Positions 17,372 through 26,102 of a DNA stretch of 33,259 nt are shown here, piece after piece. The notes beneath the pieces are model-generated. The model made no database searches. It was not told the DNA's origin and saw nothing but the letters and a program-made list of their open reading frames with translations. A program made the position numbers and the translations under genes. Origin of the DNA: an uncultured Polaribacter sp. Lineage in GTDB: Bacteria; Bacteroidota; Bacteroidia; Flavobacteriales; Flavobacteriaceae. Position 1 is the stretch's first letter, and each line of letters opens with the position of its first letter. The DNA lies in the NCBI GenBank assembly GCA_938084845.1, contig CALKEB010000038.1, positions 1 through 33,259 of the forward strand, written 5' to 3'.

Positions 17372-19321
17372 ATGAAAAAAACATTATTCTTTATACTTTT
17401 TTTCACTTTATATAGTGTGTTTTCACAAACACCAAAAGATTCTATTTTTTTTTATTTAAATAATACAAAAGGAGAAAGTAAGTTTCATAACCTTAGAAGA
17501 GCAATTTCTCTTTCCGAAAATTTAAACATAGATACATTAATACAGCAAGCTAGTATTAAATATGGTATGGAAAGTTATTTTGTAAAAGATACCTTAGGTT
17601 TAACGTTTTCTAAAAACAAATTACTACGTCATTTTCAAAATCATAAAGATTCTTTTTCCTTAGGAAGAGCTTTTCATTTTGCGGCCATAAATCATAAAAT
17701 AAAAAACAATTTAGACAGTAGTTTCTATTATTATCAAGAGTCAAAAAGTGTTTTTGCTAAATTAAAAGACTCTGGAGAAGTAGGTAGAAAATTACTATCA
17801 ATGGCTATTCTCCAAGTAAAAGAACTAGATTATTTAGGAAGTGAAACGACTGCTGTAGAGGGCCTAAAATATATAGAGCCTTCTAAAAAAAAACAATACA
17901 GAACTTTAATCTCTTTATACCAAACTTTAGGAAACGCTTTGGGGTATTTAAACAGGCCTAAAGAATCTAGAGCTTATTATTTAAAGGCAAAAGAGATGGC
18001 TAAGTTTAATCCATTAAAACACCGAAGAGAAATTAATTATTTAAACCTTTACAATAATATTGGACTAACCTATGTAGATGAAAAAGATTATGAAAAAGCA
18101 ATTACGCTATTTAAAGAGGGTTTAGCTTTTGATAGTATTGCAATAAAATACCCAAGACAATACCAAAACTTATTAGGAGGTCTGTCTTCCGTATATTTTA
18201 GACAAGGCAAAATAACACAAGCAATAGAAGGCTATAAAACAGTTTTAGAAGGTAGAAAAAGAATAGATTACGTTTATGGGCAAAGCGTTTCTCATGGTCT
18301 TTTAGCGGAAGCATACAAGGAAAACAAACAATATAGTTTGGCAAGAAAACATGCCAAAATGGGGTTAGATTTAGGTAGAAAAACAAGAAACAACGAACAG
18401 GTTTTAGAGTGTTTAAAAATTTTAACAGAGTTAACCACAGGAAAGATATCTAAAAATTATTTTAAAGATTACGTGCAATTAAAAGATAGCTTATTTGTTA
18501 GAGAAAGAACTCGGAAAAATCAGTTTGCAAAAGTTAGGTACGAAACAGAGAAGAAAGAGAAGGAAAACATAAATTTAAAATTAGAAAATAAAGAGAAAGA
18601 ATTACTTTTAGAAAGAGAAACACAGCAAAAAATAATTGGTTGGTTGTTTGCAGGAGGTGGTATTCTCTTTATTGGTTTTGGAACAAGTGTTGTGGCTAGC
18701 AGAAGAAAAAAGTTACTATTTGATGCAAAACTAGAGCAAGTAGAGGCTAGAGAAAAAGAAAGGCAGCAAATTGCAAAATCTTTACATGACGAGGTTGCTG
18801 GAGATATAAGAACGTTGCATTTAAAACTGTCAAAGTCAAACCAATTAGACGAGGCAAAAAAGCTAGATGTTATTAAAGAAAATGTACGGAATCTATCTCA
18901 TCAATTAAGCAGTCAGAGTTTTGATGAAGTTTCTTTTAAAGATCAAATAATAAATTTAATTGCAGATTATTTTGAGCCCAATTTTAAAATTAAAACTCTC
19001 GGTATAGATACTATTGACTGGAAAAACGTAAACAATTCTATAAAAAGAACGTTATTTTTAGCGGTTAGAGAAACTATTCAAAATACTAAAAAACATGCAG
19101 CTGCCACACAAGTTGATATCCATTTTGAAGCGACTAAAAAAACAATAAAAATCACCATTTCAGACAACGGAAAAGGGTTTGAATCAAAAACAAAGAAAAA
19201 GGGGATTGGCTTAAAAAACTTAAAAGAAAGAGTAGAGGTCATTGATGGTGTTTTTTCTATTGAGAGTCAGCTAGATAAAGGCACTACAACAAAAATTGAA
19301 ACCCCTAAAGATGAACGATAA
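17372..19321 (+). CDS. TPR-containing sensor histidine kinase
   Basis: A 649-residue membrane histidine kinase. A signal peptide (MKKTLFFILFFTLYSVFSQ) precedes an extracytoplasmic domain with tetratricopeptide-like repeats (about residues 90-360; examples YLNLYNNIGLTYVDEKDYEKAI and LLGGLSSVYFRQGKITQAIEGY). A coiled linker (360-420), one membrane segment (about 421-443) and a HisKA_3 dimerisation domain follow, with phospho-acceptor His in QIAKSLHDEVAGDI (His472). The ATP-binding domain has N-box ETIQNTKKHA, G1 SDNGKGF and G2 GIGLKNLKERV. The response regulator gene starts within its final codons (11-base overlap). Signal and regulon are unknown. TPR-kinases of this layout are common in Bacteroidota. 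Confidence 0.93.
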   Translation: MKKTLFFILFFTLYSVFSQTPKDSIFFYLNNTKGESKFHNLRRAISLSENLNIDTLIQQASIKYGMESYFVKDTLGLTFSKNKLLRHFQNHKDSFSLGRAFHFAAINHKIKNNLDSSFYYYQESKSVFAKLKDSGEVGRKLLSMAILQVKELDYLGSETTAVEGLKYIEPSKKKQYRTLISLYQTLGNALGYLNRPKESRAYYLKAKEMAKFNPLKHRREINYLNLYNNIGLTYVDEKDYEKAITLFKEGLAFDSIAIKYPRQYQNLLGGLSSVYFRQGKITQAIEGYKTVLEGRKRIDYVYGQSVSHGLLAEAYKENKQYSLARKHAKMGLDLGRKTRNNEQVLECLKILTELTTGKISKNYFKDYVQLKDSLFVRERTRKNQFAKVRYETEKKEKENINLKLENKEKELLLERETQQKIIGWLFAGGGILFIGFGTSVVASRRKKLLFDAKLEQVEAREKERQQIAKSLHDEVAGDIRTLHLKLSKSNQLDEAKKLDVIKENVRNLSHQLSSQSFDEVSFKDQIINLIADYFEPNFKIKTLGIDTIDWKNVNNSIKRTLFLAVRETIQNTKKHAAATQVDIHFEATKKTIKITISDNGKGFESKTKKKGIGLKNLKERVEVIDGVFSIESQLDKGTTTKIETPKDER

Positions 19322-19988
19322 GTTAAGAATTTTAGTGGTTGATGACCATCAATTGGTCGTACAAGGTATCTTATCATCTTTAAACGAAGTTGGTACTTTT
19401 GATATCGTAACTGCAAATACTTGTGATAAGGCTTTTGAACTTGTAAAAAACAATTCTAAAACCAACCCTTTTCAGATTCTTTTTACAGATTTAAGTTTTG
19501 ATAACACAGCTTCAGATGCTATTTTAGATAGAGGTGAATCACTAATTAAAGCCATTAATACTGCTAATTACAATATAAAAATTGGCGTAATTACAGGGCA
19601 TACAGAAACCAATAGGGTTTACAACGTTATTCATAACTTAAACCCTAGTGCGTATTTATTAAAAACCAAATGTGATGCCACAGAGATAGGTTTTGCTATT
19701 TCTAAAATGATGGCGAATGACCATTATTACACCCATGAAATTCATCAGAAAATAACGCGAAGAAAGATCGTACAAATTCAAATGGACGAGGTTGCTTTAC
19801 AAATACTAAAAGAATTGCCCAAACATGCTAAAATTTCTAATTTAGAAGGCATTATACAAAAGAACGATGGATCAACATTAAAACTACGATCTATAGAAAC
19901 CAAATTAGCCAACTTGCGCTTAGATTTAAATGCAAAAAATAATATGGATTTAATTCTAAAAGCGAAAGAACTAGGGGTTATTGATTGA
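19311..19988 (+). CDS. Response regulator with divergent C-terminal LuxR-like output
   Basis: A receiver domain of about 225 residues total. The acidic pair lies in RILVVDDHQLVVQGIL, the predicted phospho-acceptor is D60 in LFTDLSF, and the Lys is in YLLKTKCDA. The C-terminal region (about 160-225) resembles a LuxR-type helix-turn-helix in order (VALQILKELPKHAKISN ... RSIETKLANLRLDL ... DLILKAKELGVID) but lacks the canonical SNKEIA/TVKTH wording, so its DNA-binding ability is uncertain. The receiver DNA begins at ATG 19311; the 19296 TTG is an alternative in the kinase gene. The overlap with the kinase stop indicates a pair made together. Downstream is a convergent gap to mgtE. Confidence 0.88.
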   Translation: MNDKLRILVVDDHQLVVQGILSSLNEVGTFDIVTANTCDKAFELVKNNSKTNPFQILFTDLSFDNTASDAILDRGESLIKAINTANYNIKIGVITGHTETNRVYNVIHNLNPSAYLLKTKCDATEIGFAISKMMANDHYYTHEIHQKITRRKIVQIQMDEVALQILKELPKHAKISNLEGIIQKNDGSTLKLRSIETKLANLRLDLNAKNNMDLILKAKELGVID

Positions 19989-20005
19989 AAGTGAGTCGCT
20001 TACGG

Positions 20006-20031
20006 AAAACCACTTTTTTAACTGCGGTTTT
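20006..20031 (+). terminator. Weak hairpin after the response regulator
   Basis: AAAACC (20006-20011) pairs with GGTTTT (20026-20031) around a T-rich loop, giving a six-pair stem at most. It has no long downstream T-run, so termination is only a suggestion. Confidence 0.25.
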
Positions 20032-20112
20032 ATACATTCTTCATTTCACAAACAAAATTATATTTGAATAAATGTTTGGAAGAATTGCTATGAAAATCTA
20101 ATCCCCCCAGCT

Positions 20113-20140
20113 AAGCCTTTTTAAGAAATTAGAAAGGCTT
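20113..20140. terminator. Inverted repeat between convergent response regulator and mgtE genes
   Basis: AAGCCTTT (20113-20120) and AAAGGCTT (20133-20140) form a perfect 8-pair stem with a 12-base loop, 3 bases beyond the mgtE stop. It could terminate either strand, but neither side has a clear T-run. The rest of the 154-base gap contains only a nine-codon ATG frame and a lone TATATTTG. Confidence 0.4.
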
Positions 20141-20142
20141 AC

Positions 20143-21495
20143 TTATATACCTAAAATTACTTTTGCAATCATAAAATAAATCAAGATTCCAAAAATATCG
20201 TTAGAGGTCGTAATAAAAGGCCCAGTTGCAATTGCTGGGTCTATGCCTTGCTTGTTTAAGAAAAGGGGTACAAAAGTACCAATTAAACCTGCCACAACAA
20301 TTACAGCAACCAAAGATGCAGATACGGCTAATGCTAAATTAACTTCCCCTTTAATTATCCATACAAAAATAAATAGGCAAATGGCTAAAATTACTCCGTT
20401 TAAGAGCGCTAAAAACATTTCTTTAAGCAACCGACTATTAATACTCCCTTTTACATCGTTATTGGCCAAACCTTGAACAATAATTGCAGAAGATTGTACT
20501 CCAACGTTACCTGCCATTGCAGCAATTAATGGTGTAAAAAAGAAGAGGGCAGCATAGGTAGAAAATACATCTTGAAAACCCTCCATAATTAAGAACGCAC
20601 CAATACCCCCAACTAAACCTAAAAACAACCAAGGTAGTCTTGCTCTAGTCAACTCTAAAATACTATCGTCAGAATCTACGTCTTGTGTTAAACCAGCAGC
20701 CATTTGGTAATCTTTGTCTGCTTCTTCTTTTAAAACGTCTACAATGTCATCAATGGTAATTCTACCTAATAATATGTGGTTGTCGTCTACAACAGGGATG
20801 GCTTCTAAATCATATTTAGCCATAATTTTTGCAACCTCTTCATCGTCTTCGTTTACAGATACAGCATCTACTTTAGATTTTGCAATTTCTGAAATCTTTT
20901 GATCAGATTTTGCAATAATTAAGTCTTTAAGAGATAGCCTACCTACTAATTTTTCTTCTTTATCTACCACATAAATAGAATGCACTCTAGTTACTTCCTT
21001 TGCTTGACCACGAATTCTACGCATACAGCCAGCAACAGTCCATGTTTCATAAACTTTTACCAACTCTTTAGCCATTAAAGCACCTGCGGTATTCTCATCA
21101 TACGACAAAAGCTCTTTAATATCTGCAGCCAATTCATCATCTTCTAAGGCATTTATTACTCTATTTTGACGTTCAACAGAAAGCTCTCCAATAATATCTG
21201 CAGCATCATCAGAGTCCATCTCCCCTACTTCATCTGCAATTTCCTGGGCAGATAAGTTTTCAAGGATTTTTTCTCGTATATCTTCATCTAATTCTGTAAG
21301 AATTTCAGAAGTTTTTTCACTATCTAAAAGTTTTATAATATAAATTGCTTCATCAAAATCAACTTCATCTAATACTTCTGCAATATCTGCAAAGTGAACA
21401 TCAGCAAATAAAGAAGTAATTTCTTTAGATTTGTCTAAAGCAATTAATTCGGTTAAATTATCTAAAAATTTATCTGAAATATCAAATTGCATCAT
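20143..21495 (-). CDS. mgtE: Magnesium transporter MgtE
   Basis: A 450-residue magnesium channel. The N-terminal soluble domain (about residues 20-130) has MgtE-N helical repeats ([25 protein letters not shown]). Two CBS domains follow (about 140-265), the second carrying [23 protein letters not shown], and five transmembrane helices occupy the C-terminal part (about 285-450, including [21 protein letters not shown] and [14 protein letters not shown]). The N and CBS domains gate the pore by binding Mg2+. MMQF: the first ATG at 21495 overlaps rsmA by 14 bases, so the two are translationally coupled; the second Met is one codon later. Last gene of a minus-strand operon headed by a TPR protein. 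Confidence 0.95.
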   Translation of the reverse strand: MMQFDISDKFLDNLTELIALDKSKEITSLFADVHFADIAEVLDEVDFDEAIYIIKLLDSEKTSEILTELDEDIREKILENLSAQEIADEVGEMDSDDAADIIGELSVERQNRVINALEDDELAADIKELLSYDENTAGALMAKELVKVYETWTVAGCMRRIRGQAKEVTRVHSIYVVDKEEKLVGRLSLKDLIIAKSDQKISEIAKSKVDAVSVNEDDEEVAKIMAKYDLEAIPVVDDNHILLGRITIDDIVDVLKEEADKDYQMAAGLTQDVDSDDSILELTRARLPWLFLGLVGGIGAFLIMEGFQDVFSTYAALFFFTPLIAAMAGNVGVQSSAIIVQGLANNDVKGSINSRLLKEMFLALLNGVILAICLFIFVWIIKGEVNLALAVSASLVAVIVVAGLIGTFVPLFLNKQGIDPAIATGPFITTSNDIFGILIYFMIAKVILGI

Positions 21496-22285
21496 TTGCT
21501 ATTTTTTCTGTGAGTAAAATAAATTCTTGAACAGATAGTTGCTCTGGTCTTCTAGCAAATATAGGATCTTCTTTTAAAGAATCCGAAAGTTTAAAAGATT
21601 TTAGACTAGATCGCAGCATTTTTCTTCTTTGATTAAAGGCTGTTTTTACCACTCTAAAAAATAATTTTTCGTCTACAGGTAAAGAATAATCCTTTTTTCG
21701 AATTAATCTAATTACTCCAGAATCTACCTTTGGAGGTGGGTTAAAAACAGAAGGGGGTACTGTAAAAAGATATTCTACGTCATAAAAAGCTTGTGTGAGC
21801 ACAGAAAGTATACCATACACTTTAGATCCTTCTTTTTCTGCAATTCTTTTGGCAACCTCTTTTTGAAACATCCCTGCAAACTCAGGAACATAAGCTCTAT
21901 TTTCGATTGCTTTAAAAACAATTTGACTGGATATGTTGTAAGGAAAATTCCCAATAATAGCCACTTGTTCTTGTTTAAAAAGTTGCTGGATTTCTTTCTT
22001 TAAAAAATCACCCTCTATAATCTCAAAATTTTCTTTTGTTGTGTTTAAATGTAATTGTTCTATTGGAAAAACATCTTTTAAGTAAGCTACCGATTCTTTA
22101 TCCAATTCTAACACCGTAGTTTTTACCTTCTTTTTAAGTAAGTATTTTGTTAAAACCCCCATTCCTGGCCCTATTTCTAGCACATGATGATAGCCTTCTT
22201 CTGTAAGTGCATTTGCAATATTTTCTGCAATACGCTCATCTGTTAAAAAATGTTGGCCTAAATATTTTTTTGCTTTTACAGTCAT
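21482..22285 (-). CDS. rsmA: 16S rRNA adenine dimethyltransferase RsmA (KsgA)
   Basis: Dimethylates two adjacent adenines in helix 45 of 16S rRNA, a late 30S assembly step. The 267-residue sequence has the family signature [22 protein letters not shown] at the N-terminus, SAM motif [16 protein letters not shown] (near residues 41-55), and motif [15 protein letters not shown] (near 110-122, NFPY being an allowed form of N-L/F-P-Y). The [18 protein letters not shown] block lies near 176-193. Start ATG 22285 fits the family. Overlaps mgtE and follows the DUF4286 gene by 3 bases. Confidence 0.97.
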   Translation of the reverse strand: MTVKAKKYLGQHFLTDERIAENIANALTEEGYHHVLEIGPGMGVLTKYLLKKKVKTTVLELDKESVAYLKDVFPIEQLHLNTTKENFEIIEGDFLKKEIQQLFKQEQVAIIGNFPYNISSQIVFKAIENRAYVPEFAGMFQKEVAKRIAEKEGSKVYGILSVLTQAFYDVEYLFTVPPSVFNPPPKVDSGVIRLIRKKDYSLPVDEKLFFRVVKTAFNQRRKMLRSSLKSFKLSDSLKEDPIFARRPEQLSVQEFILLTEKIANDAI

Positions 22286-22288
22286 TGG

Positions 22289-22618
22289 TTAATTACTTAC
22301 AGCAGTTGGGTAAAATTCTCGAATTAGTTTAAGCTCAGTTCTAAAAGTTAACATTTTATCTCCAAACTTTTTTATACTCTTTAAACGTAAACTTTCTGCA
22401 TTTTCTTGGTAATAACGCTCCAAATCTTCCTTGGTTTCTGTGGTATACTGAATAGAATATGTTTTACCCCCCATTTCTTCTTCTATTAAAACTTGTGTAA
22501 ATTTTGCAGAAGTAAATTTACCCGTATTTAAGACCTCTAAGATGTGACTTTCTATCCAGGTTAACCATTCTTCATGAACAGCATCATCAATATTAATTGT
22601 AACATTATAGATATACAT
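22289..22618 (-). CDS. DUF4286 family protein
   Basis: A small protein (109 residues) with a ferredoxin-like sequence pattern: MYIYNVTINIDDAVHEEWLTWI at the start and ETKEDLERYYQENAESLRLKSIKKFGDKMLTFRTEL toward the end, recognisable as DUF4286. Function is unknown; proteins of this family resemble antibiotic-biosynthesis-monooxygenase-fold domains, but no catalytic residue is assigned. ATG 22618 is chosen over the 22663 start because the latter adds a basic low-complexity N-terminus. It lies between the TPR gene and rsmA (3 bases), suggesting one transcript. Confidence 0.85.
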   Translation of the reverse strand: MYIYNVTINIDDAVHEEWLTWIESHILEVLNTGKFTSAKFTQVLIEEEMGGKTYSIQYTTETKEDLERYYQENAESLRLKSIKKFGDKMLTFRTELKLIREFYPTAVSN

Positions 22619-22685
22619 AGGTTTGTTTTTAATTTTTAATTTAATGCTTAAGTTGTAAAGCAATTTTCTAACTCAAACAGAAAAA

Positions 22686-24491
22686 CTACAGGTGTTCTCC
22701 CCTTAATTTTCTAAATTTTTTACGAGCTTCTATTAAATAAATACTAGAAGAATGATCAAAGATAATTTTTTGATAGAACTCTTTCGCTTTTTCTGTATCA
22801 TTTAAATGAAAGTTATAGGTTTCTGCGATTAAATAGTACACATCATCTGCTAAAAAACTTTCATTATTGAGTGCTATAATTTTTTTTAGACTACTTATAG
22901 CCTCTAAAAAACGCCCTTCTTTTAAAAGTAACTTCGCTTTTAAAAACAGAACATCATCATAAATTACGTCTAAAGCACTTACCCCATTTTTAAAAATTGC
23001 ATTTGGCAAAAATAAGTCTGAAAGTAGTTGCAGTGCTTCTTCATTTTTGTTTTGATACGATAATAATTCGGCTTTTGCATACTGTTTTAAGCCAGAAGGT
23101 ATAGAATCAACGGGTTCGTTATCAGTAATTTTTAAAAATAAATCGGTTGCATCATTGGCTATTTTTTGAGTAGTTGCGCTTTTTAACACTTTTAGTTGTG
23201 CTTTTGCCCATTCAAAATCTCCTTTAAAATAGCTAGTTTGAGCTACTTTAAAACGTGCTTTTTGTGCTAGATCATTTCCTTTTAATTGCGTTTGAATTTG
23301 CGAATAGTAAATTAAGGCTTTGTTAAACGTATTGGTAAATACCAACACATCTGCAAGTTTTAACTTTATTCGACCTTTTTCGAACTTAGAACCTGCAAAA
23401 GACATTGCTTTTTGTAATACTATTTTTGCCTCTTCAGGATTGTTTTTTACAAAAGTTAGATAGTCGGCATAGGCTATTTGTAGTCCAATAGTTTGTTTTG
23501 TAATTCCATATTTAGCAAAAAGAGAACTAAAAATTGCAGCTACATTTGTTTTTTTTGTAGCGATTGCTATGTTCACAACATATAATTCAGCCTCAATTTT
23601 TTCTTCCTTTTCTAGGGTATTTTCCACTATAAAATTAAAACATTCTTCTGCAGCATCGAAGTTTTTTGAGTTATAGGAAATTTTACCCAAGTTAAAAATT
23701 CTTGTAAAACTTGTATTGTTTCTTTGAAAAAGCGCCTTTTCTTGCACAAATGCTTTATCGTATTCTTTTTGCTGCGTAAAAAGCCAACTTAATAAAATAT
23801 TCCATTCGTTTTTAGGATTGCTTATTGCTTTTTGTAAGACTTGCTTTTTAAATAAAATATTCACTTTATTGTCTGCATCTTCTGTAAGATATCTGCTGGT
23901 ATAACTCTGAACTAAATTCAGGTAGTTTTTTTCTTTGTCTAGCAAATTTAAATACGATGTAAACATTTTTTTATACGCTCCTTGCTCTCCATAGATTTGT
24001 GCAATTTGAAAGTTAAAATTTGCATTTATATTTTTCTGCATTGCTTTTTTATAGGCTAAAATTGCAAAATCTAGTAAGTTGTAGTTTTTAAACAGTCTAG
24101 CAATGATACTCGCGTAATTTGCGTTTACTTCGATAGCATTAATTGCTTTAGTATAGTTTTGTTCTGCCCTCTTTTGTTGTTGTTGTTTCTCAAAATTGTA
24201 CCCAAGTAAAACATATAGGTAGCTGTGGTCTTTATGCGTTTTAAGTTTATTTTTTAGTAAGAGTTCAGCTTCTTCAAATTGTTCAGTTTCTTGATAGCAA
24301 GAGATTAAACGAGTTAAATAGGTGGTGTTAAATGCATTTTTTTGGTAGAGTACTTTAAATAGTTGTGATGCTTTTTCATACGCCCCTTCTCTGTAATAGG
24401 TTTCTGCTAAAAAAAAGCTATTCTCACCATCACTCTGTGCATAAAACAGACTAGAAAAGAAAATAAAAAAAGTAAGGACATAGTGTTTCAT
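22686..24491 (-). CDS. Secreted or periplasmic tetratricopeptide repeat protein
   Basis: A roughly 601-residue protein made largely of TPR helices after a signal peptide (MKHYVLTFFIFFSSLFYAQ). Repeats are clear near residues 20-130 (AETYYREGAYEKASQLFKVLYQK), through the middle (NLGKISYNSKNFDAAEECFNFIV), and at the C-terminus (YYLIAETYNFHLNDTEKAKEFYQKIIFDH). TPR arrays mediate protein contacts; no enzymatic domain is seen. ATG 24491 was chosen; the three-residue longer TTG start at 24500 lies inside a perfect -7 element. It heads the DUF4286-rsmA-mgtE run, with a 67-base gap to DUF4286. Confidence 0.86.
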   Translation of the reverse strand: MKHYVLTFFIFFSSLFYAQSDGENSFFLAETYYREGAYEKASQLFKVLYQKNAFNTTYLTRLISCYQETEQFEEAELLLKNKLKTHKDHSYLYVLLGYNFEKQQQQKRAEQNYTKAINAIEVNANYASIIARLFKNYNLLDFAILAYKKAMQKNINANFNFQIAQIYGEQGAYKKMFTSYLNLLDKEKNYLNLVQSYTSRYLTEDADNKVNILFKKQVLQKAISNPKNEWNILLSWLFTQQKEYDKAFVQEKALFQRNNTSFTRIFNLGKISYNSKNFDAAEECFNFIVENTLEKEEKIEAELYVVNIAIATKKTNVAAIFSSLFAKYGITKQTIGLQIAYADYLTFVKNNPEEAKIVLQKAMSFAGSKFEKGRIKLKLADVLVFTNTFNKALIYYSQIQTQLKGNDLAQKARFKVAQTSYFKGDFEWAKAQLKVLKSATTQKIANDATDLFLKITDNEPVDSIPSGLKQYAKAELLSYQNKNEEALQLLSDLFLPNAIFKNGVSALDVIYDDVLFLKAKLLLKEGRFLEAISSLKKIIALNNESFLADDVYYLIAETYNFHLNDTEKAKEFYQKIIFDHSSSIYLIEARKKFRKLRGEHL

Positions 24492-24497
24492 ACCTCT

Positions 24498-24505
24498 CAA
24501 AGATA
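24498..24505 (-). promoter_or_regulatory. Putative -7 element of the TPR-rsmA-mgtE unit, short-leader type
   Basis: Minus-strand TATCTTTG, a perfect TAnnTTTG, ends 6 bases before the ATG at 24491. The following AGAGGT could also act as a Shine-Dalgarno-like sequence. No TTG occurs at the normal distance upstream. Confidence 0.38.
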
Positions 24506-24564
24506 ATGAACATAAAGGAAATAAAAAGCGGCAAGAGGCAATCCCTTTTTGGAGTAATTATTTT

Positions 24565-24580
24565 TTGGCACGAAAATTGA
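24565..24580 (+). promoter_or_regulatory. Sigma-54-like promoter (-24/-12)
   Basis: TTGGCACGAAAATTGA fits the sigma-54 consensus TTGGCACGnnnnTTGC except for the final base (A instead of C in the -12 GC). GG falls at 24567-24568 and the -12 G at 24579, with the required 10-base spacing. Transcription would start near 24591, 21 bases before the ATG of the small gene at 24612. It was the only such site I found in non-coding DNA in this window. Confidence 0.58.
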
Positions 24581-24611
24581 AATTTATATTCTAAATCTAA
24601 AGTAAATCACG

Positions 24612-24755
24612 ATGAATGAATTAGCCAACCATTATCAAAATGCCAAGTTAGAGGCAAAAAAATTCATGAAAAATGGACAAATAAATGCGTATTTGAATTC
24701 CCTTTTAAAAATGAAAAAATACAAGAGGCTAATGTATATTATTCTAGCAAATTAG
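24612..24755 (+). CDS. Small conserved-looking basic protein (47 residues)
   Basis: A 47-codon gene too short for usual ORF cut-offs, between the divergent TPR gene and serS. It starts MNELANHYQNAKLEAKK, continues with a charged amphipathic stretch and ends KRLMYIILAN before TAG at 24753. It is rich in Lys, Asn, Leu and Met, with no signal peptide and no hydrophobic stretch longer than about six residues. It is likely a short helical, soluble polypeptide, perhaps nucleic-acid- or protein-binding (inference). The strongest support is the sigma-54-like promoter with a suitable 21-base leader. The family is not identified. A weak TAGTTT...AAACTA hairpin follows between its stop and the serS stop at 24774. 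Confidence 0.62.
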   Translation: MNELANHYQNAKLEAKKFMKNGQINAYLNSLLKMKKYKRLMYIILAN

Positions 24756-24773
24756 TAGTTTATAAAAATAAAA

Positions 24774-26048
24774 CTAGTCTATAAATTCAAAACCTGTATA
24801 GGGTATTAAAACTTCTGGTATTTGAATTCCTTGCTCTGTTTGGTAATTTTCTAAAATCCCTGCTAAAACTCGTGGTAAGGCCAAAGAGCTTCCATTTAAA
24901 GTATGTGCTAATTCGCTTTTCCCTTCTTTATTTTTAAAGCGTAATTTTAAGCGATTTGCCTGAAAAGTTTCAAAATTAGAGGCAGAACTAATTTCTAGCC
25001 ATCTGTCTTGTGCTGTAGAAAATAATTCAAAGTCAAAAGTCAAGGCAGCAGTAAAACCGGTATCTCCACCACATAAGCGTAAAATTCTGTAAGGAAGTTT
25101 AAGCGCTCTTAAAATATTTTTAATATGCGTTACCATACCTTCTAAAGCAGTATATGAATTGTTTGGGTGTTCTATTCTAACAATTTCTACTTTATCAAAT
25201 TGGTGCAATCTGTTAAGTCCTCTAACATGTGCGCCATAACTACCTGCTTCCCTTCTAAAGCAAGGGGTATAGCCAGTAACACATATTGGAAAATCTGATT
25301 CTTGTACTAAATTGCCACGAAACATATTTGTAATAGGTACTTCTGCAGTGGGAATCAAATATAGATCATCAACAGTAGAATGATACATTTGCCCATCTTT
25401 ATCTGGCAATTGCCCAGTTGCTGTGGCAGAAGCTGTATTTACCAAATGCGGAACTTGTACTTCAGTATAGCCTGCAGCTATATTTTTATCTAAAAAATAA
25501 TTTATTAAAGCGCGTTGTAATCGGGCACCTTTACCTTTATAAACAGGAAAACCAGCACCAGAAATTTTTGTTCCTAGTTCAAAATCAATGATATCATATT
25601 TTTTTGCCAACTCCCAGTGAGGTAGTGCATTTTTGCCAAGATTAGGAATGGCACCTTCACTAAAAACAATTTCATTATCTTCTTCTGAAGAGCCTGCTTT
25701 TACAGAGGCATGAGGTATGTTTGGTATTTGATATAAAAGTTGATCTAGCACTGCTGTAATTTCAGTTAGCTTGTCAGACAATTCTTTAGCACTATCTTTC
25801 AACTGCCCTGTTTGTTCTTTTAAGCGATTTGCTTCTTGCGCTTTTCCGCTTTTGTATAACGCACCTATTTCTTTAGATATTTTATTAGATTCTGCTAATG
25901 TATTATCAAGGGAAACCTGTGTCGCTCTCCTATTTTCATCTGCAGTTAAAACTTGGTCAATTAATGCTTCTGCGTTTGCAAAACTACGTTTTGCTAAACC
26001 TTCTAAAACGGTTGTTTTGTTTTCTCTAATAAAGGGTACTTGTAACAT
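24774..26048 (-). CDS. serS: Serine--tRNA ligase
   Basis: Class II aminoacyl-tRNA synthetase that charges tRNA-Ser (and selenocysteine tRNA where present). The N-terminal helical hairpin tRNA-binding arm (about residues 25-110, heptads such as NTLAESNKISKEIGALYKSGKA) is followed by the catalytic core. This has motif 2 CFRREAGSYGAHVRGLNRLHQFDKVE (near 255-280), the TAEVPITNMF block, and motif 3 LNGSSLALPRVLAGILENYQ (near 383-402). Length 424 is standard. ATG 26048 is preceded by a strong promoter in the gap after ribF. Confidence 0.97.
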   Translation of the reverse strand: MLQVPFIRENKTTVLEGLAKRSFANAEALIDQVLTADENRRATQVSLDNTLAESNKISKEIGALYKSGKAQEANRLKEQTGQLKDSAKELSDKLTEITAVLDQLLYQIPNIPHASVKAGSSEEDNEIVFSEGAIPNLGKNALPHWELAKKYDIIDFELGTKISGAGFPVYKGKGARLQRALINYFLDKNIAAGYTEVQVPHLVNTASATATGQLPDKDGQMYHSTVDDLYLIPTAEVPITNMFRGNLVQESDFPICVTGYTPCFRREAGSYGAHVRGLNRLHQFDKVEIVRIEHPNNSYTALEGMVTHIKNILRALKLPYRILRLCGGDTGFTAALTFDFELFSTAQDRWLEISSASNFETFQANRLKLRFKNKEGKSELAHTLNGSSLALPRVLAGILENYQTEQGIQIPEVLIPYTGFEFID

Positions 26049-26070
26049 TTTAAAGATGTTTTATATGCTG

Positions 26071-26101
26071 CAAATATACACGAAGATAAAGACTTTGGCA
26101 A
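26071..26101 (-). promoter_or_regulatory. Promoter of serS
   Basis: On the minus strand TTG (26099-26101), a 20-base spacer and TATATTTG (26071-26078) give a perfect -7 and a well-spaced -33 element. The start codon is 23 bases downstream. This lets serS be transcribed independently of ribF. Confidence 0.62.
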
Positions 26102-26102
26102 T

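Noticed and set aside
20053..20096. TATATTTG followed by a nine-codon ATG frame between the response regulator and mgtE
   Set aside because: Too short to call a gene, no -33 element at the right distance, and no coding signal beyond the start.
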